Source of the DNA: Brevibacillus sp.
GTDB taxonomy: Bacteria; Bacillota; Bacilli; Brevibacillales; Brevibacillaceae
Assembly (NCBI GenBank): GCA_029240815.1
Contig: JARDZO010000323.1
Coordinates: forward strand, 1 to 5,636
Direction of reading: 5' to 3'
DNA length: 5,636 bases
Both the position numbers and the translations under genes were made by a program. The notes under the pieces were generated by a model, which saw nothing but the letters and a program-made list of their open reading frames with translations, was not told the DNA's origin and searched no databases. This document shows, one piece after another, positions 1-4,461 of the stretch (its first letter is position 1; every line of letters begins with the position of its first letter).

Positions 1-13
1 CTGTATGTATCAA

Positions 14-40
14 AAAAGCCCTTGATTATCAAGGGCTTTT
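14..40 (-). terminator. Rho-independent terminator of the tRNA operon
   Basis: An 11-bp perfect stem (14-24 pairing with 30-40) closes a 5-base loop. Read on the minus strand, the GC core GGGC/GCCC is followed by a T run (complement of the A run at 12-17). It lies 13 bases beyond the tRNA-Val 3' end. The A/T flanks are symmetrical, so it could also stop transcription arriving on the plus strand from outside the window. Confidence 0.85.
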
Positions 41-52
41 CACATGCTGTTA

Positions 53-128
53 TGGTGATCCGGACTGGGTTCGAACCAGCGACCCCCACCCTGTCAAGAT
101 GGTGCTCTCCCAACTGAGCTACCGGATC
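53..128 (-). tRNA. tRNA-Val (anticodon GAC)
   Basis: The 76-nt complement folds into a full cloverleaf: a 7-bp acceptor stem GATCCGG/CCGGATC, a D arm GCTC/GAGC, a 5-bp anticodon stem CCATC/GGTGG around the loop TTGACAG, a 5-base variable loop, and a T arm GCTGG/CCAGT around TTCGAAC. The discriminator is A and the CCA end is encoded (53-55). The anticodon GAC occupies 95-93 and reads the valine codon GUC (and GUU by wobble). It is the second gene of a two-tRNA transcript, 43 bases downstream of the CAU tRNA and just before the terminator. Confidence 0.96.
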
Positions 129-171
129 ATGGGATATATACGTGATCTTAAACATCTATGTACTCGTTTAA

Positions 172-248
172 TGGTGGGCCCTGTAGGACTCGAACCTACG
201 ACCAATCGGTTATGAGCCGACCGCTCTGACCAACTGAGCTAAGGGCCC
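172..248 (-). tRNA. tRNA with CAU anticodon, probably tRNA-Ile2 (lysidine-modified)
   Basis: The 77-nt complement gives a complete cloverleaf: acceptor GGGCCCT/AGGGCCC, D arm GCTC/GAGC, anticodon stem GTCGG/CCGAT around the loop CTCATAA, T arm GTAGG/CCTAC around TTCGAGT, discriminator A and encoded CCA. The anticodon CAT lies at 214-212. A CAU anticodon can belong to initiator Met, elongator Met or the minor Ile tRNA that TilS converts to lysidine-AU. The acceptor stem begins with a paired G1-C72, which argues against initiator Met. C4-G69 and C5-G68 match the TilS-type identity pairs known for tRNA-Ile2, and the overall sequence resembles Bacillus and E. coli tRNA-Ile2 as I recall them. Elongator Met remains possible. 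Confidence 0.93.
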
Positions 249-464
249 CAATCGCACCGGACGTCGATCACATTTATTACTATACAGCATGACAAAATGA
301 AATTCAAGAGGAAAAACATATTTTCTAGTAAATTTTTTCACTCCCACCAAAAGGTCACCAGAAAATACATGTCCGGGATTCATTTTATACAGTATTTCCC
401 CCTCTTTCAAAGAGAGCGGAACTCCCCCAATCCAAAACCCAACACGACCGTTATCAACGCGTAG
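249..464. other. Intergenic stretch between the cysteine-rich ORF and the tRNA operon
   Basis: Apart from the tRNA promoter nothing convincing is coded here. A 13-base palindrome CTCTTTCAAAGAG sits at 402-414. It could form a 5-6 bp hairpin or serve as a small binding site, but it has no T run, so it is not a standard terminator for the upstream minus-strand ORF. Confidence 0.5.
279..307 (-). promoter_or_regulatory. Sigma-A promoter of the tRNA operon
   Basis: On the minus strand a -35 box TTGAAT (307-302) is followed by a 17-base spacer and a -10 box TATAGT (284-279). Each box differs from consensus at one or two positions and the spacing is optimal. Transcription would start near 272, about 25 bases before the first tRNA. 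The placement fits a stable-RNA promoter with a short leader. Confidence 0.8.
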
Positions 465-608
465 TCATTCATTGCGCACTCGATCTATCCACGTACTCTT
501 CACATGAGAAAGCCATTCCCTGCTCAGCGGTCCTAACAAAAGTTGCAGTGTGCAGCCATTACAGCTACCACCACAACAATTCTCCCCCCGAGCAGAGAAT
601 GGCTCCAT
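465..608 (-). CDS. Putative small cysteine-rich protein (47 aa), CCGGSCNGC motif
   Basis: This minus-strand frame runs from ATG (608-606) to TGA (467-465). It begins MEPFSARGEN, continues with the motif CCGGSCNGC (residues 11-19) and then an amphipathic stretch with LLLGPLSREWL and VKSTWIDRVRNE. The four cysteines are spaced C-C-x3-C-x2-C, typical of a metal or redox centre. The pattern is reminiscent of the CCGSGCxxC signature of the oxidoreductase-like N-terminal family (PF09791), but the VWDxY part expected after it is missing, so the relation is only a suggestion. No signal peptide or membrane segment is seen, so it is probably cytosolic. An in-frame TGA nine bases upstream fixes ATG 608 as the first possible ATG. 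The ribosome binding site directly before it is weak, and translation may be coupled to a leader ORF (608-631). I do not recognise the gene. It could be a chance ORF in a structured RNA, but its composition is protein-like. Confidence 0.5.
   Translation of the reverse strand: MEPFSARGENCCGGSCNGCTLQLLLGPLSREWLSHVKSTWIDRVRNE
511..604 (-). repeat. 15-base inverted repeat inside the cysteine-rich ORF
   Basis: The arm at 604-590 pairs with 525-511 over 15 positions. In minus-strand RNA all positions pair, with T596/G519 forming a G-U wobble. In plus-strand RNA the same position is a C-A mismatch. The 64-base loop contains the run of six Gs and most cysteine codons. The stem begins just after the start codon, so it could affect translation or RNA stability. 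Confidence 0.55.
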
Positions 609-631
609 TATCCATCATCATATTCAAGCAT
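608..631 (-). other. Possible leader ORF, MLEYDDG, overlapping the next start codon
   Basis: A GGAG (639-636) lies four bases before ATG (631-629), which opens a seven-codon frame ending in TAA (610-608). The last A of that stop is the first base of the ATG of the cysteine-rich ORF (TAATG arrangement). Such overlaps commonly allow translational coupling, and this would supply the ribosome recruitment that the larger ORF lacks. No attenuator-like codon run is present. Confidence 0.3.
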
Positions 632-787
632 ATTACTCCGCAGATATAACAAGGTACTTACTATACTATGTCTTTTCATATAATAGCTCGCGATGAAATG
701 GAAGCAACGAAAGAAAAAGCCTTTCAAATCGGGTAGAGCCTGCCAAGATAAGTCGAACTTTAAACCGTTCGATACCGTGCCCGCTGC

Positions 788-1378
788 CTACCCAGCCTGC
801 TCCGTCCCATCCTCACTTTTCTCCTCGACCACCTTCAACTCCACGCCGAGCGCTTCCACCCTCGCCGCCTCAGCTTCCTGCTCATCCCGCATGCGGTGAG
901 CCATCCGACTGGACGCGTTGGCTGCTACACTCGCCACCAAATCATCCAGGAACGTATGCACTCTTCCTTCCGCACTCTTGGTATCCAGGCGCTTGATGAC
1001 CCCTACCTTGTGCTTATCCAAATGCCCAAAGGTCGTCACCGCGATGCTTCCATACCCAAAAACAGAGCCGAGCGCCAATGTCTCGTCGCAGCCAAACAGG
1101 CCTTCGTCTGATGCAATAATTGACTGGAGCGGCTCGGACAGCAAGCCTTTCTCCGCTAACGTATCCAACTCAACGCCAACCAGGATGGCGTGCTGCATTT
1201 CCCTTTTTTCCAGTACCGCTTTCACGCTCTCGATGCATGGTGTCAACGTCAGGTCCGGATGGTAAGGCGATTGCATGAGGTACACGATCTCTGCGATGTC
1301 CTCCACCGTTACTCCTCGTTCTGCCAGGCGTGTGAGGGCGGCGTTTCTTACTTCGATGCTGTGCACTTGCTTCTTCAT
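788..1378 (-). CDS. pgpA: Phosphatidylglycerophosphatase A family protein (YutG/LtrC-like)
   Basis: The 196-residue product matches the Bacillus-type PgpA family (PF04608), which removes the phosphate from phosphatidylglycerol phosphate in phosphatidylglycerol synthesis; the Listeria relative LtrC was linked to growth at low temperature. Visible family features are RGVTVEDIAEIVY (21-33), SPYHPDLT (37-44), an EGLFGCDE segment (92-99), YGSIAVT (109-115) and the acidic TFLDDLVASVAA (142-153) with paired Asp145 and Asp146. Unlike the E. coli enzyme it has no obvious membrane helices, as is usual for the Gram-positive branch, so it would act at the cytoplasmic face of the membrane. Residues 165 to 196 form a Glu/Ala-rich charged tail of low complexity. 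The ATG at 1378 follows GGAAGGGG by about ten bases. No good terminator follows the stop, so read-through toward the 465-608 ORF is possible. Family assignment is firm; activity is inferred. Confidence 0.88.
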   Translation of the reverse strand: MKKQVHSIEVRNAALTRLAERGVTVEDIAEIVYLMQSPYHPDLTLTPCIESVKAVLEKREMQHAILVGVELDTLAEKGLLSEPLQSIIASDEGLFGCDETLALGSVFGYGSIAVTTFGHLDKHKVGVIKRLDTKSAEGRVHTFLDDLVASVAANASSRMAHRMRDEQEAEAARVEALGVELKVVEEKSEDGTEQAG

Positions 1379-1425
1379 ATAGAGACAACCCCTTCCGCAA
1401 ATCGAGTGAAGTCGTTTTCTACCAT

Positions 1426-1454
1426 AGTATCATATGGTGACAAAATTGCGACAA
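1426..1454 (-). promoter_or_regulatory. Candidate sigma-A promoter of pgpA
   Basis: Minus-strand TTGTCG (1454-1449) and GATACT (1431-1426) are separated by exactly 17 bases, each matching consensus at four of six positions. The position, about 50 bases before the pgpA ATG, is suitable. The boxes are imperfect and no second line of evidence exists. Confidence 0.4.
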
Positions 1455-1587
1455 TGTTTCACTCGGAGTGGAAAAGTTTCAGGCAAAGTAGAGCCAAGCC
1501 TTGTGGACCGAGGGATTTACATTCCCTTTGTTTACCTTCCCCCAATCACGTGTAATAAATATCTCCGCCACTTCCCACACACCACTC

Positions 1588-1616
1588 TCGTCCAAGCCCG
1601 TCCTCTCCTGTATAAT
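1588..1616 (+). promoter_or_regulatory. Candidate promoter of the esterase gene (perfect -10, weak -35)
   Basis: A perfect TATAAT lies at 1611-1616, directly preceded by TG. With a 17-base spacer the -35 would be TCGTCC (1588-1593), only three of six. The predicted start near 1623 leaves a short leader containing the AAGGAGG at 1636-1642. Confidence 0.5.
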
Positions 1617-1650
1617 ATTCACCAGAACATCCCATAAGGAGGACAAGCTT

Positions 1651-2355
1651 GTGGCTCTTGAGGAAATCATCTTGGACAGCCGGCATTTGGGAACGCCGGA
1701 AAAGCTGATCGTCTATACCCCGGAGCGCTATTCTCCGCTCTATTCCTATCCCGTCCTATACATACAGGATGGGGATGACTACCTGGCGATGGGCCGGATG
1801 GCTACGCTGTTGGATCGTATGATCGGGGAAAAAGAACTGCCTGACCTCTTGGCCGTCTTCCTTCCCGTGGACAAGAACAAGCGTCAAGAGCGTTACCACC
1901 CGGATGGCAGAGAGCATGTAGCGTACCGACGGTTTCTGGCGGATGAGGTCGTCAGCTACATCGATACGCACTACTCGACGGAGACACTGGGCAACGCGCG
2001 GACGCTGATCGGTGAATCTCTGGGCGGCGTGGTTTCCCTGTTTACCGCCCTGGCCTATCCGCACACCTTTGGGCAGATTGCCTGCCAATCGATTGCGATG
2101 GATGCACAGCTGAATCAACGGGTAGCACAAACGGCATTTGAAGTTCCTTACACGATCTATCTGGAGATTGGCACGCAAGAAACGGCTGTTACCTCCGCTC
2201 GTGGGCCTCTTGATCTGGTAGCTGCGAACGAGGAGCTGCGTGAAATTTTGCATACGAAAATGGCCACCCTGGTCTATGAGACCTTTGAGGGTGACCATAC
2301 GTGGGGCCACTGGCAAGCGAATTTACCGCGTATGCTTCGTTCGCTGTTTGGGTAA
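1651..2355 (+). CDS. yjcH: YjcH-like alpha/beta hydrolase, enterochelin-esterase-like family
   Basis: The 234-residue product belongs to the putative esterase family (PF00756-like, COG2382-like). After a short beta-sheet start it has YPVLYIQDGDDYL (33-45), a strand LLAVFLPVD (66-74), RYHPDGREHVAYRRFLADE (81-99) and the nucleophile elbow GESLGG (121-126) with Ser123. Near the C-terminus FEGDHTWGHW (212-221) supplies the probable catalytic His216. It lacks a signal peptide and should be cytosolic; the substrate is unknown. The frame stays open back to 1501, but GTG 1651 is chosen because AAGGAGG stands eight bases before it and the residues upstream look non-coding. In B. subtilis as I recall it, YjcH, YjcG and YjcF are encoded together, which fits the genes that follow here. 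Its stop is two bases from the end of the convergent gene at 2358-2516, and no terminator lies between them. Confidence 0.88.
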   Translation: MALEEIILDSRHLGTPEKLIVYTPERYSPLYSYPVLYIQDGDDYLAMGRMATLLDRMIGEKELPDLLAVFLPVDKNKRQERYHPDGREHVAYRRFLADEVVSYIDTHYSTETLGNARTLIGESLGGVVSLFTALAYPHTFGQIACQSIAMDAQLNQRVAQTAFEVPYTIYLEIGTQETAVTSARGPLDLVAANEELREILHTKMATLVYETFEGDHTWGHWQANLPRMLRSLFG

Positions 2356-2357
2356 AC

Positions 2358-2516
2358 TTACCGTGGCTGTTCTTCTTGCGGACCTTCGTCCTTCACTGGC
2401 GTAACCAGCGCCTCTTCAAACTCCACTTTGCGGATGGCGGTGAGAATGGTGAAGGTCAGCACAGACAGTAAAAGCAGGACAAGAAAAATAAATGTGATCA
2501 TCATGGCCATATACAT
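2358..2516 (-). CDS. Small single-pass membrane protein (52 aa), unknown function
   Basis: The minus-strand frame from ATG (2516) to TAA (2360-2358) follows an AAGGAGGTG (2534-2526), a nearly complete anti-16S match; the distance from GGAGG to the ATG is about 11 bases, so the internal ATG at 2510 is slightly far. The product starts MYMAMM and has one hydrophobic helix from about residue 4 to 28 (ITFIFLVLLLLSVLTFTILTA), followed by Arg29 and Lys30 and then an acidic, proline- and glutamine-containing tail ending EEQPR. The positive-inside rule puts the C-terminal tail in the cytoplasm. I do not recognise the family. It is divergent from the yjcG-like gene and convergent with the esterase gene. 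The strong ribosome binding site, clean membrane helix and amphipathic tail make a real gene likely. Confidence 0.72.
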   Translation of the reverse strand: MYMAMMITFIFLVLLLLSVLTFTILTAIRKVEFEEALVTPVKDEGPQEEQPR

Positions 2517-2588
2517 GCTGTACGGCACCTCCTTGCACTACACAGTCTTTCCTGTGGCAGGAGGAATATACAGATCCACGCATAACAT

Positions 2589-2617
2589 TACACAAATGAA
2601 GAATTTTCTGTTAAAAT
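2589..2617 (+). promoter_or_regulatory. Promoter of the yjcG-like gene with extended -10
   Basis: An extended -10, TGTTAAAAT, ends at 2617 (TAAAAT at 2612-2617, TG at 2609-2610). A TACACA at 2589-2594 lies 17 bases upstream and matches the -35 consensus at four of six positions. The start would be near 2624, about 40 bases before the ATG. The same 150-base divergent region must also hold the promoter of the minus-strand membrane protein gene, for which I see only weak boxes. Confidence 0.55.
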
Positions 2618-2665
2618 AGCAGGATAAAAAGATACTTGTTTGATAGTGAAGGAGGAGTGGTTCTC

Positions 2666-3175
2666 ATGATGTACAGTATCGTAGTATTCCCATCCAGCAA
2701 GGTGCAAGAAGTCGCCAACTCTTACCGGAAGCGTTACGACTCGGCGTATGCCTTGATCCCTCCGTATATCCGGTTGAAAGAAGGCTTTGAACTAGATGAG
2801 ACTCGCTTGCCAGAACTGGTAAGTCACCTGGAGCAAGTCGCCTCCTCTACTGATAGCTTTACGGCTCAATTTCATCGGGTATCGTCTTTCCATCCGACTA
2901 CCAATGTGATCTACCTGGCCTTACAAAATAAAGAGCCTTTCACTCAGCTGCATCAAAAGATCGCGAACCAATGTGTGAACGAGAAGGAAACATACGCTTA
3001 CGTTCCTCATTTGACCATCGGACGGGATCTGTCGGACGATGAGCTGCGTGACTTGACCGGGCAGATGAGCATGGCCAAGATCGATCTGACTTCCGAAGTG
3101 GATCGCTTCCACCTGATCTATCAACTGGAGGATGGCATCTGGAGCGTTTACCAGACCTTCCTGCTGAAAAAGTAA
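2666..3175 (+). CDS. yjcG: YjcG-like 2H phosphoesterase superfamily protein with altered first HxT motif
   Basis: The 169-residue product aligns along its length with B. subtilis YjcG (about 171 aa), a 2H phosphoesterase fold related to 2'-5' RNA ligases and cyclic phosphodiesterases. Shared blocks are YSIVVFPSSKVQEVANSYRK (3-22), the ALIPP region (29-33), SSFHPTTNVIY (73-83), YAYVPHLTIGRDLSDDE (110-126) and VDRFHLIYQLEDG (145-157). The second catalytic motif H115-L-T117 is intact. The first motif, expected as HxT at residues 34-36, reads Tyr34-Ile-Arg36, so one of the two catalytic histidines is missing. ATG 2666 is chosen because AAGGAGG (2649-2655) lies ten bases before it; the open frame upstream to 2636 has no ribosome binding site. 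No signal or membrane segment is present. A hairpin terminator follows the stop by 21 bases. Family assignment is strong; whether it is an active enzyme is uncertain. Confidence 0.92.
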   Translation: MMYSIVVFPSSKVQEVANSYRKRYDSAYALIPPYIRLKEGFELDETRLPELVSHLEQVASSTDSFTAQFHRVSSFHPTTNVIYLALQNKEPFTQLHQKIANQCVNEKETYAYVPHLTIGRDLSDDELRDLTGQMSMAKIDLTSEVDRFHLIYQLEDGIWSVYQTFLLKK

Positions 3176-3196
3176 CCTCATACAGTTACACAACGA

Positions 3197-3230
3197 CCCT
3201 CCCTGTCACTCTTGCAGGGAGGGATCTTTT
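3197..3230 (+). terminator. Hairpin between yjcG and yjcF, probable (partial) terminator
   Basis: A perfect 9-bp GC-rich stem CCCTCCCTG (3197-3205) / CAGGGAGGG (3215-3223) with a 9-base loop is followed by ATCTTTT. The T run is short, so termination may be incomplete and the acetyltransferase gene may be expressed by read-through. The right arm contains GGGAGG, the only ribosome-binding-like sequence for a possible TTG start at 3229. Confidence 0.7.
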
Positions 3231-3255
3231 GCCATTAAAGGACGTGCATTTCAAC

Positions 3256-3705
3256 ATGATCAAAACGTATCTGATCCAAACCGTTCAAACCGAAAAAGAA
3301 ATGGCGGATGCCCTCTCCGTTCGCCGTCTTGTATTTATCGAAGAACAGGAAGTGCCGGCCGATCTGGAAATCGACGAGCACGATGAAGCAAACAGCGGAA
3401 CCACTCACTTCGTCGCGTATGACGGGGAAACTCCCGTAGGTGCTAGCCGTTTGCGTCCCTATGCGCCAGGCGTTGGAAAAGTAGAACGTGTAGCCGTCAA
3501 CAAAACAGAGCGCGGAACAGGTCTCGGTCGCCTGATCATGCTGGCAATGGAAGAAACGGCTCGTGAGCAAAACTACGAGACCTTGAAGCTGAATGCACAG
3601 ACACACGCACAACGCTTCTATGAAAAACTCGGCTACGAGCCTCACGGGGACGTTTTTGACGAAGCAGGAATCGAACATATCGCGATGGTAAAAGCGCTGC
3701 GTTAA
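3256..3705 (+). CDS. yjcF: YjcF-like GNAT family N-acetyltransferase
   Basis: The 149-residue product is a single GNAT domain (PF00583-like) that would transfer an acetyl group from acetyl-CoA to an unknown amine. The N-terminal part VRRLVFIEEQEVPADLEID (22-40) is typical of the YjcF/ElaA-like subgroup. VGASRLRP (61-68) and VERVAVN (76-82) are the central strands, and RGTGLGR (86-92) is the pyrophosphate-binding loop of motif A. LKLNAQTHAQRFYEKLGYEP (110-129) is the C-terminal motif. ATG 3256 gives a start close to that of B. subtilis YjcF; AAAGGA at 3236-3241 is about 14 bases upstream, which is rather far. A TTG at 3229 is in frame and would add nine residues; GTG 3244 is also in frame. No separate promoter is evident, so expression probably comes from the yjcG promoter through the intervening hairpin. 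Confidence 0.9.
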   Translation: MIKTYLIQTVQTEKEMADALSVRRLVFIEEQEVPADLEIDEHDEANSGTTHFVAYDGETPVGASRLRPYAPGVGKVERVAVNKTERGTGLGRLIMLAMEETAREQNYETLKLNAQTHAQRFYEKLGYEPHGDVFDEAGIEHIAMVKALR

Positions 3706-3730
3706 TCAACAGAGTACCTAAAATGACCCA

Positions 3731-3776
3731 GGCCCTCGATTTCGTTCAAACGGACGACTCGAGGGCCTTTTTATTT
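3731..3776 (+). terminator. Rho-independent terminator after yjcF
   Basis: A 9-bp stem GGCCCTCGA (3731-3739) / TCGAGGGCC (3759-3767) encloses a 19-base loop that can form its own short inner stem. It is followed by TTTTTATTT. It lies 25 bases after the yjcF stop and ends exactly where the -35 box of the next promoter begins. Confidence 0.9.
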
Positions 3777-3803
3777 GACACGCGCCCCATAGAGGAATAT
3801 GAT
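3775..3803 (+). promoter_or_regulatory. Strong sigma-A promoter of the TetR/DUF3995 unit
   Basis: A perfect -35 TTGACA (3775-3780), a 17-base spacer and the -10 TATGAT (3798-3803, five of six). Transcription would start near 3810, immediately before the palindromic operator at 3816-3829. This is the strongest promoter match on the plus strand of the window. Confidence 0.85.
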
Positions 3804-3813
3804 GAAAACGAAA

Positions 3814-3832
3814 ACATACGCAACCGTATCTT
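3814..3832 (+). promoter_or_regulatory. Operator 1: ATACG-CAAC-CGTAT palindrome before the TetR gene
   Basis: The half sites ATACG (3816-3820) and CGTAT (3825-3829) are separated by four bases and flanked by AAC and CTT. The same half sites and flanks recur before the downstream gene (4411-4429). The position just after the predicted transcription start fits negative autoregulation by the TetR-family protein. Confidence 0.65.
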
Positions 3833-3843
3833 CGAGGTGAATC

Positions 3844-4356
3844 ATGCAATACATGCGAGAGGATTGGATCAAAGCGGGCCTCGCGGCGTTGGCCGAAACA
3901 GGCATTGACGGGGTTCGAGTAGAAGCGCTTGCCCGCAGGATGAACATCAGCAAGGGAAGCTTTTATCATCACTTCCAGGATCGACAGGATTTACTGGACT
4001 CCATGATCGACTATTGGGAAGAACACGCGACGGAGCGGATCATCAACGCCCACAGTGCGGACAGTACGCTGGAACAGCTTTTGTCCTTTGTCTTTACGAC
4101 TGATAAAAAGGTGGAGGCGGCGATGTATGCGTGGGCCAAACAAACCCCCGTTCTCAGTCAACGCATCGCGGACGTCGAGAAGCGGCGAATTCAATATGTC
4201 GCCACCCTCTATCAAGAAAAGGGGTTGCCCCCAGCTGAGGCAGATGCACGGGCTCGCCTTGCGTATCTCTTGTACGTAGGATGGCTGGTGCGCTCCGAGC
4301 TTGACACCCCTTACCCTATTCAGAACCCGCTGGAGATGTTATTGAAGTGGACCTGA
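3844..4356 (+). CDS. TetR/AcrR family transcriptional regulator
   Basis: The 170-residue product has a TetR_N DNA-binding domain (PF00440): a first helix REDWIKAGLAALAETGID (5-22) and the helix-turn-helix at about 26-45, VEALARRMNISKGSFYHHFQ, with the family-typical FYHHF at 40-44. The C-terminal part (about 60-170) is a helical ligand-binding and dimerisation domain with no recognised ligand class. ATG 3844 is preceded by GAGGTGA at 3834-3840. An in-frame ATG nine bases later is less well placed. The gene has its own strong promoter with a palindromic operator over the start region, and a second copy of the operator stands before the membrane protein gene downstream. It therefore probably represses itself and that gene, with relief by an unknown effector. 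The protein is slightly shorter than the usual 190-200 residues but complete. Confidence 0.93.
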   Translation: MQYMREDWIKAGLAALAETGIDGVRVEALARRMNISKGSFYHHFQDRQDLLDSMIDYWEEHATERIINAHSADSTLEQLLSFVFTTDKKVEAAMYAWAKQTPVLSQRIADVEKRRIQYVATLYQEKGLPPAEADARARLAYLLYVGWLVRSELDTPYPIQNPLEMLLKWT

Positions 4357-4410
4357 AGATATTCCTATCGCGGCGGATTCACACCGTGCCTAGGATTTTC
4401 AATACCCAAA

Positions 4411-4429
4411 ACATACGGGTGCGTATCTT
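4411..4429 (+). promoter_or_regulatory. Operator 2: ATACG-GGTG-CGTAT palindrome before the DUF3995 gene
   Basis: The half sites ATACG (4413-4417) and CGTAT (4422-4426) are identical to operator 1, with the same four-base spacing and the same flanks (AAAAC before, CTT after); only the central four bases differ. I see no convincing -35/-10 pair around it. TATCTT at 4424-4429 could be a weak -10 overlapped by the operator. Confidence 0.65.
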
Positions 4430-4461
4430 TTGGAAATCGTGACAAATAGGAGGATGATGTC

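Noticed and set aside
210..410. Minus-strand 66-codon frame starting at TTG
   Set aside because: Its C-terminal third is translated from the CAU tRNA gene (the QLVRAVGS-type artefact) and it crosses the tRNA promoter.
660..670. CATAGTATA on the minus strand as a SigE/SigK-type -10 for the cysteine-rich ORF
   Set aside because: It matches CATANNNTA, but no matching -35 is found 14-17 bases upstream, so a sporulation promoter cannot be supported.
753..772. TCGAAC/GTTCGA hairpin downstream of pgpA
   Set aside because: The stem is only 6 bp and no T run follows on either strand, so it is not a convincing terminator.
693..1555. Several plus-strand frames opposite pgpA
   Set aside because: They are antisense shadows of a well-supported PgpA-family gene, rich in Ser, Pro and Cys, without ribosome binding sites.
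1501..1650. N-terminal extension of the esterase frame
   Set aside because: The extension is Ser/Thr/Pro-rich, includes the promoter and ribosome binding site of the gene, and has no homologue-like content; GTG 1651 follows AAGGAGG at correct spacing.
3723..3908. Plus-strand frame from 3723
   Set aside because: It is translated from the yjcF terminator, the next promoter and the start of the TetR gene in another frame.
4300..4330. TTGACA at 4301-4306 as a promoter of the DUF3995 gene
   Set aside because: It is inside the TetR coding sequence and no -10 box occurs at 16-18 bases.
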